A stretch of 64,000 nt of DNA from CAVPTL01 sp963794415 (GTDB lineage: Bacteria; Actinomycetota; Thermoleophilia; Gaiellales; JAICJC01): the NCBI GenBank assembly GCA_963794415.1, contig CAWCDI010000004.1, forward strand, positions 1-64,000. Direction: 5' to 3'. Below the pieces are notes generated by a model, which saw only the letters and a program-made list of their open reading frames with translations, was not told where the DNA came from and did no database searches. This document shows positions 9,606 to 17,370 of the stretch, in pieces; the stretch's first letter is position 1, and each line of letters begins with the position of its first letter. Both the position numbers and the translations under genes were made by a program.

Positions 9606-9648
9606 TCCCCTTCCCCGAAGGGGGAGGGGACGGAAGGGGAGAGGGAGA
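9606..9648. repeat. C/G-homopolymeric palindromic intergenic repeat
   Basis: A CCCCTTCCCCGAAGGGGGAG core followed by GGGACGGAAGGGGAGAGGGAG. The CCCCTTC/GAAGGGG half can fold on itself. This sequence style occurs in many bacterial genomes as a dispersed intergenic repeat. Only one copy is present here. It is a low-complexity stretch that could also cause sequencing slippage. Confidence 0.4.
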
Positions 9649-9747
9649 AATACATCCGATCTCGCCGCAGGCGGCATACCGCCTAACGCGTTTGCCGCAT
9701 TCACCCCCCCAAATCGCATGGGGGTGAATGCGAGCAAAAACCCTCAA

Positions 9748-10423
9748 TGGCGGGAGCGTAGCGACCCACCGACAGGCGACGGATCAGCGAGCGGCATGAA
9801 CGCCGCGAGGTCTTCCGAGCGGCGGGCGTGACGATCGCCGGTCCGCGTCCGAGGTTTCGACGGAGCCTTCTCCGACGCCAAGCGATCGGAGGGTTTCAAT
9901 GATTTTTATTTACATCACCAAAACACTGTGACATAAGGCTTCCTTCTGGTCTTGAAGTTCTACAGAGGAAATCCCGATATGGCACGTTGGTTCGTATGAG
10001 CGAAGACATGGAAAGCCCGAAACACGCAGTCCGCAACCGGTCGAGTCCGAGGAGCGGCACGAACCACAGCAGGTCACTCGTTCTCCGGACTATAAGTCCC
10101 ACTCTCGGCCGCGTCCAGGCGGCTGTCTGGCGGCGAGACATCGAGGGGCGGTGCGAGTTTTAGTGTGAGCCTTACGCGAAGCTACAAAGACAAGCAGGAC
10201 CAGTTGGCAACGCACGACGCAGCTCGATGAAGACGACCTTTTGCCCGCGGCCAAAGCATTGGACGACGCCTATACCTGGATTCAACGGCAACGTCATCAG
10301 CCTCGCGAAGGAACGCTGCAGGAGCTTCATGCGCCGCAGCGCGCGGCGAACTCGTAAGCCGCCTCTCTCATGCTCTCGATGCAACGCGGGCCCTCGTTCC
10401 TCGGGTTGTTGACCCGCTTGCTC
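9748..10423. other. No confident gene
   Basis: Only short overlapping frames are open. The longest + strand stretch, ending at a TAA near 10355, reads TTQLDEDDLLPAAKALDDAY then TWIQRQRHQ. It has the look of a real C-terminal fragment but has no start and no family I recognise. The 81-residue minus frame at 9896-10141 has an arginine-rich, out-of-frame composition and is not credible. Confidence 0.3.
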
Positions 10424-11025
10424 ACCGGATAAGCGCCAGCCAATCGTCGGGGGGCGGGGCGAGTAATCTCGCGAGGGCGGCCGGCCGGCGCTCCTCCGGG
10501 TCGAGCCAGCGGATAGTCCTCGGGCTTCAGGATGACCGGCATCCGGTGGTGTACCGGGGCGACGACGCCGTTGGCCGCGGTCGTAATCAACGTGCACGAC
10601 TCGAGCGGCTCCTCGCCCTTCTCCCATCGCTCCCAGAGCCCGGCAAATGCGAACGGCGCCCCCGTCCTTCAGCCGGAAGTAGTAGGGCTTCCTTCCATCC
10701 CCGCGCGTCCCATCGTAGAATCCGTCGGCGATGACGAGGCAGCGACGCCTCCTGAATGCCGAGCGGAAGGCCGGCCTCTCGGCCACGGTCTCGGCCCGGG
10801 CGTTGATCAGCCGGTTGCCGATGCCGGGGTCTTCGACCCACGGAGGGATGAGGCCCCACTTGAGGGCCAGAAATCCCGCCCGCCGCCCTCCGGGTCGAGC
10901 CGCACGGCGGGGACCCACTGCGTCGGGGCGATGTTGTAGCGGGGCGGGAGCTCGAAGAAGTCGTCGAGGTCGAACGCCGCGGCGACAGCCTGCCTCCTGG
11001 CCGTGAGCGTGTATCGTCCGCACAT
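10424..11025 (-). pseudogene. SRAP-domain (HMCES/YedK-like) abasic-site crosslinking protein, frameshifted
   Basis: ATG at 11025 gives MCGRYTLTARRQ: the invariant Cys2 of the SRAP family, which forms a covalent link to abasic sites in single-stranded DNA. Then come NIAPTQ-VPAVRLDPEGG, LKWGLIPPWVEDPGIGNRLI, NARAETVAERPAFRSAFRRR, RCLVIADGFY, YYFRLKDGG and VHHRMPVILKPEDYP (conserved His), ending DDWLALIR at 10424. These blocks lie in three frames, so at least two or three indels are present. Length about 200 residues is normal. It follows an AlkB-like tail with no stop between them. Confidence 0.75.
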
Positions 11026-11180
11026 GGGTCGGTCCTCGAAGGCCCGCAGGGTGACCGAAATGCGCCGGCCTCGCGACTTCGCCGACTTGGGCACCTGGTG
11101 CTTCCAGGCGAGGTTCGTGTCGTAGGGCATGACGAAGACGGTCCCGTCGGGTGCCGGGAAGTCCACCAGTCCCGCGCCTG
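11026..11180 (-). pseudogene. AlkB-like 2OG-Fe(II) dioxygenase, C-terminal fragment, in frame with SRAP
   Basis: LVDFPAPDGTVFVMPYDTNL, AWKHQVPKSAKS and RGRRISVTLRAF match the end of AlkB-type DNA dealkylases (G-x-VMPGDT-WKHxVP-S-GxRISLTFR; the His and the Arg pair contact iron and 2-oxoglutarate). The expected upstream HxD iron motif is not found in any frame of the next 400 bases. The frame continues without a stop into MCGRYT of the SRAP gene, giving either a fusion remnant or a lost stop. Only the C-terminal third survives. Confidence 0.5.
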
Positions 11181-11513
11181 ATCCTGGTCGTGGATTCGAC
11201 GCTCATTTTCGATCGTGAAGCCGCAAGCCACCTGTGGCGGCAAGTCATCGATCGGTTCTCGGGTACGGCCGAGGCTGGTGAAGAGTGCCATCGTGGGCTG
11301 GGCCAAAGCCGCCCGTGGATCCGACACCCTCCAGCCGCAAACAAGACGACCTGTTTGCGTCGCCTCAAACCCGCAACCTCGAATGCCTCATCCGGGCGGA
11401 TTATCCTCGACTCGGACAATGAAGCCAGCCGTTGACCGTTCTGGCGAACTTCAGGGGGACCCCGCTGTCCTTCCAGAACAGGGCGTCGGCCGCTCGGCAC
11501 ATGGAGACCCCAG
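11181..11513. other. No confident gene
   Basis: On the + strand an open frame reads LILVVDSTLIFDREAASHLW then RQVIDRF. On the minus strand the continuation expected for AlkB is absent. Neither is supported by a start, RBS or known motif order. Confidence 0.25.
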
Positions 11514-11663
11514 ATGGCGAAAGACGAACCGCCCACGAAGTCCGGCACCGCTTCCGCGACGAGCAGGAATAACATCGAGCGGTACACGCAGTTTCTGCGT
11601 GCCAAGTCGACAATCCACGAGCAACAAGTACTGGAACTAAACCGCATCCTGAAGCGGGTGTAG
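11514..11663 (+). CDS. Hypothetical protein, 49 aa
   Basis: Undamaged ORF: MAKDEPPTKSGTASATSRNN, IERYTQFLRAKSTIHEQQ, VLELNRILKRV, stop TAG at 11661-11663. The C-terminal 30 residues form one amphipathic helix. It is the first of three consecutive + strand frames ending in the HEPN-domain gene, so it may be part of that operon. Below normal ORF-calling length; no family recognised. Confidence 0.4.
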   Translation: MAKDEPPTKSGTASATSRNNIERYTQFLRAKSTIHEQQVLELNRILKRV

Positions 11664-11672
11664 GTATTCAAC

Positions 11673-11925
11673 CCGTTGCCCACCCGCAGCTACGACCGAA
11701 CCGCCGAATCCTACTCGCAAGAAGAGACTGCGGCCCTGCTGGCTGCGGTCCGCAAGGTTGAGCCGAAGTCTACCAGACCATCCTCGGCCATGAGCAATGC
11801 CTTGACAACGTCCCCGACTTCGGGGTGGACGGACCGGCGGCAGGTCACCTGGACCGGCTGGACGAATGGATCGATTACGTTCTGAACAGGCTCCCCTACG
11901 ACCCCGAGGACCAAGATGAACGCCG
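11673..11925 (+). pseudogene. Unknown acidic protein upstream of HEPN gene, one frameshift
   Basis: Two frames join: SYDRTAESYSQEETAALLAA-VRKVE, then, after an indel near 11770, VYQTILGHEQCLDNVPDFG, GHLDRLDEWIDYVLNRLP and YDPEDQDE. It lies 10 bases after the 49-residue ORF and runs into the start of the HEPN gene, suggesting translational coupling. Acidic and helical overall. Not recognised; it could be the cognate inhibitor of the HEPN protein, but that is only positional inference. Confidence 0.35.
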
Positions 11926-12654
11926 CCATCCTACAAGCCGCGATGCAGGAAGCCGAGACGATCGATCAGGACTTGGACGAGGACGACAGAATTCCGCCCG
12001 AACGCGCTCCGGCGCTGCTGATCAACCGCTATCGAGCACGCGAAACACATCCAGGTGCGTCGGCAGGTCGATGCGATGGTCTACGCCCGGAGCAGTTCGC
12101 AGACCTCGAACTGCTGGCCCGCGTCGCGAAGCCCGACGCCGAGGTCAACGTGCTCCGTCAGGGGTTCTTACTGCTGATGACGGCGTTCGACGCCGCCGTG
12201 TTCGACCTGGTCCGGATCGCGTTCCGGAAGAAGTTCTTCCAGCTCATCGGAACGTTCGGTAAGCAGGAGAAGGTGTCGCTGGAAGGGATCGGTGAGGCCG
12301 GCAGCTTCGAGGCCTTGCGCGACCAGATGATTGAGGACCAGCTGAAGAAGCGGTACGTCAAAGGACCTGCTCGGGCTGCTCCAAGCACTCGGCGTGAGTC
12401 TCGTGGACGAGGAGAACGGGGACCGTCACGTGCAGCTCGTCGAATTGGTGCTGCGCCGGAACGTGCATGTCCACAACCGAGGCGAAGTAGATGAGCGGTA
12501 TCTGGAGGCGGACCCGCAGTCGAAAAAAGCCCAAGTACAACCTGTACAACCTCAAGCTGGGTGATATAGCCTGCATCGACATGGCCTATCTGGGATGGCC
12601 AACCGCCTGTGCGAGAACTGCGTGGACCGGCTGGCCGATTGGGCGGATCACTGA
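11916..12654 (+). pseudogene. HEPN-domain protein, frameshifted
   Basis: Starts MNAAILQAAMQEAETIDQDL. The core is all-helical: ELLARVAKPDAEVNVLRQGF, LLLMTAFDAAVFDLVRIAFR, LRDQMIEDQLKKRYV, LLGLLQALGVSLVDEENGD. It then carries the hallmark RRNVHVHNRGEVDERYLE, an R-x4-H signature as in HEPN ribonuclease/abortive-infection proteins. After the AAAAAA run near 12525 the frame changes and continues PKYNLYNLKLGDIACIDMAY, then changes again to NRLCENCVDRLADWADH, ending at 12654. About 240 residues. HEPN proteins often act as RNases in toxin or defence systems. Substrate here is unknown. Confidence 0.55.
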
Positions 12655-13814
12655 CGCTCAATCGGCCGGTCTCTGACAGTATCCCCGCATAGCTTACCTC
12701 GGGTTGCGTCTCACCTTGCCCTCTTCGGTCCGTCGCTCCGTCTCCTCGTGCGGGTGCCTCACCATGTTCAAGGTGCCCACAGTCGCCGCCGGTGCCCTGA
12801 GGGCGGGGGAATACCGTCAGCCGCCTCGGGCACGTTACCTCCGGCCATTCGCCGAGCATCAAGGGCGACCGGTTGATTTCCAGCTGCCGCTCGGCCTTGA
12901 GCCGTCACATCGAGGATCTCGACCGGATCGGTCAAGACCTGGGGCAGGACCGACGGCTGAGGCAGTGATCCCGATGTCGTAACCGTTGCCCGTACATCTT
13001 GATCAACCGGGCGATCCGGGATTGGGGCAGTGTTCCCGATCAAGAGATCGAGGTCCAGAGCGCCAAGTTCGATGACCCGAACCTCCCCGATCTTGATCAA
13101 CGACTCGATCGCGGTGAAAACGGTGTCGATGATGTCCTAGATCGAGACGTTGCGACTGTCGCCCAGAGCGGGGGTTGCCCAACACTTCGTGATTGGGGCG
13201 TCCCGCTGGCGTGGGGATTTCCAGATCGGGGAGATCGAAGGGGCCCCGACCTTGGTAAAATGGCGAGGGAACAATCACCTAGAGAAATCGCCATCGGGTC
13301 GCCTGACCCTCCTGGAATCGATGCCGTCCCTGAATGCTCGAACGCGTCGCTTCGGACCGGAAAGCTGATGCCCCATGCCAGATAATTCACGTGGACCCAG
13401 TCAATCAACGTCGCCCCCGGTCAATAGGAACGTCCCGCAGTTTCGTCCGGTCGATCCCGGCGTTGATAAGATCCAAGAGCTTGGCGAAGGGAGTGAGGAG
13501 GCACTTCCCAGACTCCTTGACGGTCCGGATTCGGCCGAATTATTGGGTGAAACTCCGGGAGATCCACTTGCCTCAGATTCGACGATCGCGGACAGTGTGG
13601 CAATATCAAGCATGGATGCAGGCATTCAGGATATTGACCACCAGGAGATCGCTGGTGTCGCAAGTGGAACGACTCTGCCTGCGGACCAAGAAGTTCTCTC
13701 GTCTGAAACTGAGCCACTGGATTTGTCCGCCCTGATTTTGAAGGCCTCCCGTTCCGGGGCAGCTGTTCGGCCAGTGACGTGGTGGTCCCGAGTTTTGAAC
13801 TTCAAGAATTGATG
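12655..13814. other. About 1.2 kb with no assignable gene
   Basis: All six frames contain overlapping open stretches of 70-145 codons with no recognisable motifs. The longest is + 13375-13812 (starts MPDNSRGPSQ, ends WWSRVLNFKN). It is acidic, low in aromatics in its first two thirds, and lacks a convincing ribosome-binding site. Minus frames over the same bases are arginine/proline-rich. Heavily indel-damaged coding DNA would look like this, so a lost transposase or other gene cannot be excluded. Confidence 0.3.
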
Positions 13815-13836
13815 GAATGGACTCGGACGCCACCGC
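13815..13836. other. Junction between two unlike sequence types
   Basis: Left of here every larger gene is frameshifted and belongs to a mobile-element repertoire. Right of here begins the middle of an FAD-dependent gene in a compact GC-rich chromosome. The first recognisable residues on the right are G-R-H-R-M-A-P-A-V, the interior HRHR-x-AP motif of that family. No att-like repeat, tRNA or transposase marks the join. Confidence 0.55.
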
Positions 13837-14263
13837 ATGGCACCCGCCGTCGCCGCGTGGATCCAGTCGCTGCGAGACAGCGGCCAGCTCACCATCGTCG
13901 GCGGCCCGATCCAGAGCGTCGAGGAGCGCGACGGACGCCTCGCGGTGACCGCAAAGCTCCGCGACGGCGGCGCGCTTGTGACCTACGAAGTGGATGCCGC
14001 GATCAACTGCACCGGCCCCTCGGGCTCGGTGGTGGGCGCGGATCGCCGCTGATCGACGACCTCATCGCCCAGGGCATCGGCCGGCCGCACCCGCTGGGCC
14101 TCGGCCTCGACACCGGCGAGGCGGGCGCGCTTCGCGGCGCCGACGGCGAGCTCTCCACCACCCTCTTCACCATCGGCGGCTGCGGCGCGGCGAGCTCTGG
14201 GAGTCGGTCGCGATCCCCGAGATCCGCGCGCAGGCAGGCGAGATCGCGACGGTGATCCTGTGA
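13837..14263 (+). pseudogene. FAD/NAD(P)-binding protein, C-terminal part, truncated at junction and frameshifted
   Basis: HRMAPAVAAWIQSLRDSGQL, AAINCTGPSG, LIDDLIAQGIGRPHPLGLGL and RRGELWESVAIPEIRAQAGE are the C-terminal blocks of a flavoprotein family related to YdhS-type FAD-NAD(P)-binding proteins (the 'inCTGP' strand belongs to the Rossmann fold). The N-terminal FAD-binding GxGxxG half is missing to the left. Two one-base indels are visible, an extra base near 14045 and a missing base near 14185. The stop overlaps the next gene's GTG (GTGA). Confidence 0.6.
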
Positions 14264-14750
14264 CCATCGCGGACGCCACCGAGGCCGACGTGCCCGCCAT
14301 CACGGCGATCTACAACGACGTGATCGAGACCTCGACGGCCGTGTTCTCGGACCAGCCGGTCACGGTCGCTGACCGGACAGAGTGGATGCGCGCGCGGCAG
14401 GCTGCCGGCTTCCCGGTGCTGGTGTGTCGCGACGGCGACCAGGCAGTCGCGTTTGGCACCTACGGCCAGTTTCGCACCTGGCCGGGCTACCGCACCAGCG
14501 TCGAGCACACCGTCACGTCGCCGCCTCCCACCGCCGCCGGGGCATCGGCCGAAGCATGCTCGAGGAGCTCATCCGCCACGCCCGGGACGACGGCATGCAC
14601 GCGATGGTGGGCGGCATCGACGCCGCCAACGAGCCGTCACTTCGGCTGCACGAGAGCCTCGGGTTCGTGCGCGTCGGCCACCTGCCCGAGATCGCGCGCA
14701 AGTTCGGGCGCTACATCGATCTGGACCTGCTCCAGCTCACGCTGGACTGA
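14260..14750 (+). pseudogene. GNAT N-acetyltransferase (phosphinothricin acetyltransferase-like), one frameshift
   Basis: GTG start overlapping the previous stop. MTIADATEADVPAITAIYND, VIETSTAVFSDQPVT and FPVLVCRDGDQAVAFGTYG give the N-terminal half. After a missing base near 14515 the acetyl-CoA loop follows: ASHRRRGIGRSMLEELI (R-x-x-G-I/G-R), GGIDAANEPSLRLHESLGF and FGRYIDLDLLQL. Restored length is about 163 residues, typical of Pat/Bar-like GNATs that acetylate small amines. The damage lies close to the junction; genes further right are intact. Confidence 0.75.
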
Positions 14751-14752
14751 CG

Positions 14753-14965
14753 CTACTCCAGGCCGGTCGCGAGCATCACGTCGGAGGCCTTGACGACCAC
14801 CGTGACCTCGCTGCCCTCGCTGATGCCGAGATCCTGCACGGCCTCGATGGTGATCGACGAGACCACGCGCTGACCCGCGACGTCCACCACGACGTTGGCG
14901 ATTGCCTCGCCCTGCGTGATGCTGGTGACGGTGCCCTTGAGCCGGTTTCGTGCGCTGAGCTTCAT
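14753..14965 (-). CDS. Mop/TOBE-domain molybdopterin-binding protein
   Basis: 70 residues, start chosen at ATG 14965 behind GGGGAG with good spacing; an upstream in-frame extension would cross the divergent promoter. MKLSARNRLKGTVTSITQGE, AIANVVVDVAGQ, VVSSITIEAVQDLGISEGSE and VTVVVKASDVMLATG are the classic Mop motif (SARN-x-LKG ... GxEVTAVIKASxVML). These bind molybdate or molybdopterin and act as molybdenum storage or sensing proteins in the cytoplasm. A molybdoenzyme (formate dehydrogenase) is encoded at 30-33 kb, giving a use for molybdenum. Divergent to the MarR gene. Confidence 0.85.
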   Translation of the reverse strand: MKLSARNRLKGTVTSITQGEAIANVVVDVAGQRVVSSITIEAVQDLGISEGSEVTVVVKASDVMLATGLE

Positions 14966-15009
14966 GCTGCTCTCCCCTGAGTTTTTCGTCAATCTTCTGG
15001 ACAGTCCGG

Positions 15010-15022
15010 TATCTTGTCGATA
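15010..15022. promoter_or_regulatory. Candidate MarR operator between mop and marR
   Basis: TATC-TTGTC-GATA, a 13-base dyad in the 68-base divergent intergenic region, 12 bases before the MarR ATG. Size and placement fit an autoregulatory MarR-family site covering both promoters. No further copy was seen. Confidence 0.3.
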
Positions 15023-15033
15023 TCCTGACCCGC

Positions 15034-15495
15034 ATGAATGATCCCACACAGTGGCACAACGACGTCGTGATCCCCGCGCTCCTGCGCGTGGCGCGGCGAA
15101 CCTACGGCGGCGCCATTCGCGAGGCGCTCGCAGAGGTGGGCTGTGACGACATGCCGCGAAACGGCCAGTACGTGATCGGCGGCCTCTCGCGCTCGGGCCA
15201 GCCCCTGGGCCAGCTCATCCGCGAGCTGGGAGTCTCGAAGCAGGCAGCCGGGCAGCTGGTCGATACGCTCGTGCTGCGCGGCTACCTCGAGCGCGAGACC
15301 GACCCCGAAGACAGGCGCAGGATGACGGTCACCCTCACCGATCGCGGGCAGCTCGCCGCCGACGCCGGCAAGGCCGCAGTGGAGGGCGTCGATGCCGAGC
15401 TCACCCAGATGGTGGGCGAGGAGTACGTCGCGCACTGCCGCGCCACGCTCGCGGCGCTGATCAACATCGGAGACCGCGCCGCAGGCCTCGCCTGA
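15034..15495 (+). CDS. MarR-family transcriptional regulator
   Basis: 153 residues. Winged helix-turn-helix in the middle: LGQLIRELGVSKQAAGQLVD, TLVLRGYLERE, TDPEDRRRMTVTLTDRG (wing with the D-x-R-D/R-R signature). N- and C-terminal helices provide the dimer interface. Dimeric DNA-binding repressors of this family respond to small phenolic or other ligands. Divergently transcribed from mop over a short spacer with a dyad. The stop overlaps the next gene's ATG (TGATG), so it is probably co-transcribed with the tandem GNAT. Confidence 0.9.
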   Translation: MNDPTQWHNDVVIPALLRVARRTYGGAIREALAEVGCDDMPRNGQYVIGGLSRSGQPLGQLIRELGVSKQAAGQLVDTLVLRGYLERETDPEDRRRMTVTLTDRGQLAADAGKAAVEGVDAELTQMVGEEYVAHCRATLAALINIGDRAAGLA

Positions 15496-16484
15496 TGCTG
15501 ATCGCACGGATCACCGACCCCGGCGATCTCGGCCGGATCGAGCCGCTCTGGCTGGCCCTCCACCACCATCACCAGGCGGTGGCGCCCGAGCTCGCGCCGT
15601 ACGTCTCGGACGAGGAGTCGTGGCGCGTGCGGCGCCAGATCTACGCCCACCTGCTGAGCTCCGGCGGCGTGATCGCCGTCGCCCGCGAGGACGACCGCGA
15701 CGTGGGGTACATGGCCGCCGGCGGGCACGCGACGCACTGGACGGCGACCTTCGACGCGCCGTCGACCGTGAGCGAGCTCGTCACGCTGCTGGTGCTCCCC
15801 GGCACGCGCGGGCAGGGCATCGGATCGGCGCTCATGGACGTGTTCGACGAGACGGTCGGGCGCGAGCCGGCGCTCGTGGGAGTCCTGCCCCAGAACACGC
15901 GCGTGGTGCAGTTCTACGAGCGGCGCGGGTTCGTGCCCGCGTGGCTCACGATGACGCGGTTCGGGCGGCCGCGCACGCACGAGCCGATCCCGGTGGCGTG
16001 GGAGGCGATCGCGCCAGACGAGGTGGATCAGCTACGGCCGCTCTGGCTGCAGCTGCACCGCCACCACCAGCTGGTGGCCCCGGGAATGGGCACGTACCTG
16101 GACGACGAGGCGTCGTGGGCGGCGATGAAGGGGATCCTCGAGACGGGCGCGCGCGACGGCCTCGCCTTCCGCATCGGGCCGGCCGATGCCCCGGTCGCGA
16201 TGATGACCGGATCGGTGGGGCGCGACAACGTCATCTGGAGCGACACGTGGGTGACCCACGGCGAGATCGCCGAGCCAGACGTGCTGGTGGTCTCCGACGG
16301 CGCGCGCGGCCAGGGGCTCGGCTCGGCGCTGATGGACATCTACGACGACGCCGTGGCGGCGCGCGGTGCCACCGACCAGGTGCTGGCGGTGATCGCACCC
16401 AACGCCCACGCGATCCGCCTCTACGAGCGGCGCGGGTTCAGGCCGGCGTTCCTCGAGATGACCCGGCTGTCTAGCGGAGAGTGA
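15495..16484 (+). CDS. Tandem GNAT acetyltransferase (two GNAT domains)
   Basis: 329 residues made of two similar halves of about 165 residues. Each half starts with LWL-LH-HHQ-VAP and carries an acetyl-CoA loop: GTRGQGIGSALMDVFDE in the first, GARGQGLGSALMDIYDD in the second, each followed by VLPQNTRVVQFYERRGF or VIAPNAHAIRLYERRGF. The repetition indicates an internal duplication. Both loops are intact, so both may bind acetyl-CoA. The substrate cannot be read. Coupled to the MarR regulator, so detoxification or antibiotic modification is plausible. Its end overlaps the convergent VOC gene by 14 bases. Confidence 0.88.
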   Translation: MLIARITDPGDLGRIEPLWLALHHHHQAVAPELAPYVSDEESWRVRRQIYAHLLSSGGVIAVAREDDRDVGYMAAGGHATHWTATFDAPSTVSELVTLLVLPGTRGQGIGSALMDVFDETVGREPALVGVLPQNTRVVQFYERRGFVPAWLTMTRFGRPRTHEPIPVAWEAIAPDEVDQLRPLWLQLHRHHQLVAPGMGTYLDDEASWAAMKGILETGARDGLAFRIGPADAPVAMMTGSVGRDNVIWSDTWVTHGEIAEPDVLVVSDGARGQGLGSALMDIYDDAVAARGATDQVLAVIAPNAHAIRLYERRGFRPAFLEMTRLSSGE

Positions 16485-17370
16485 GCACGAGCGGGTTGCC
16501 CGAGGGATCCTCGAGCCGCGGGCCGTCGTCGCTCTCCGTCACCGCGATGCCAGCCCGCTCGAGCCGCTCCAGCACCGCCGCGCGGCCTGCCTCGTCGGGC
16601 AGCACGATCTTCGCCGCCAGGAGCGTTGCCCGGCCGGCCGGCGCCTGGCCGGCACCGCGGCTCTCCCAGCTGTTGGCGCCCAGATGGTGGTGATAGCCGC
16701 CGGCCGCGAAGAACGCCGCCTGGCCGCCGAGGTAGGCCATGAGCCCGAAGCCGAGCACGTCGCGGTAGAACGTCACCGTCTCGTCCACGTCGGTCGCGCG
16801 CAGGTGGATGTGGCCCATCACGGTGCCCTCGGGGAGGCCGTGGAACGGCTCGGTGGCGGGGTCGTCCAGCTCGTCGAAGAGGTCGTCGGTGTTCAGCGGG
16901 AGGCTCGTCATCCGCTGCATCACCTGCCCTTCCCACAGCTCGCGCGGGCGATCCCAGTAGATCTCGATGCCATGGTGGTCGGGGTCGCGCAGGTAGAGCG
17001 CCTCGCTCACGAAGTGATCCGAGAGCCCCGTCATGGACGTGCGATCGCGCGCGGCGTGCGCCAGCCAGGCCGCCAGGTCGTGGCGCTCGGGCACCAGCAG
17101 CGCGAAGTGGTAGAGGCCCGCGTAGCCGTCGGCGGGAGCCGCGCCGGGGTACTCGACCAGGCTCAGGAGCTCACGCCCGCCGGTGCCCAGCGACGCGCGG
17201 CCGTCGGACAGGCCCAGCAGATCGAGGCCGATCTCGGTGCGGTAGTACTCGATGGAGCGGGCGAGGTCGGAGACGCTCAGCTCGACGGCGCCGACGGTGG
17301 TGTGCGGCGCGATCTCGAAGACGGCGGTCGCCCCGCCGGCCTCGAGCTCCTCTGGATCACGGGGAGCCAT
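16471..17370 (-). CDS. Two-domain VOC protein, catechol 2,3-dioxygenase-like (CatE type)
   Basis: 299 residues. The first VOC module has TTVGAVELSVSDLARSIEYY, YHFALLVPERHDLAAWL and DHHGIEIYWDRP. The second has GTVMGHIHLRATDVDETVTF, YHHHLGANSWESRG and LEDPSGNPLVLTLR. The metal triad typical of extradiol dioxygenases is represented by GHIHL, the His-rich YHHHLG and the late Glu region, but exact roles cannot be fixed by eye. It resembles CatE/YfiE ring-cleaving proteins of Gram-positives. Its 5' end overlaps the end of the next minus-strand gene by 14 bases. Confidence 0.8.
   Translation of the reverse strand: MAPRDPEELEAGGATAVFEIAPHTTVGAVELSVSDLARSIEYYRTEIGLDLLGLSDGRASLGTGGRELLSLVEYPGAAPADGYAGLYHFALLVPERHDLAAWLAHAARDRTSMTGLSDHFVSEALYLRDPDHHGIEIYWDRPRELWEGQVMQRMTSLPLNTDDLFDELDDPATEPFHGLPEGTVMGHIHLRATDVDETVTFYRDVLGFGLMAYLGGQAAFFAAGGYHHHLGANSWESRGAGQAPAGRATLLAAKIVLPDEAGRAAVLERLERAGIAVTESDDGPRLEDPSGNPLVLTLR

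Noticed and set aside
9896..10141. 81-codon minus-strand frame
   Set aside because: Arginine-rich, no ribosome-binding site, no motif; likely chance open frame in damaged sequence.
13375..13812. 145-codon + frame before the junction
   Set aside because: No family, no Shine-Dalgarno, and other frames over the same bases are equally open, so it is described as unassigned instead of called.
13800..13840. Attachment site of an integrative element at the junction
   Set aside because: No direct repeat, tRNA end or integrase gene could be found beside the join.
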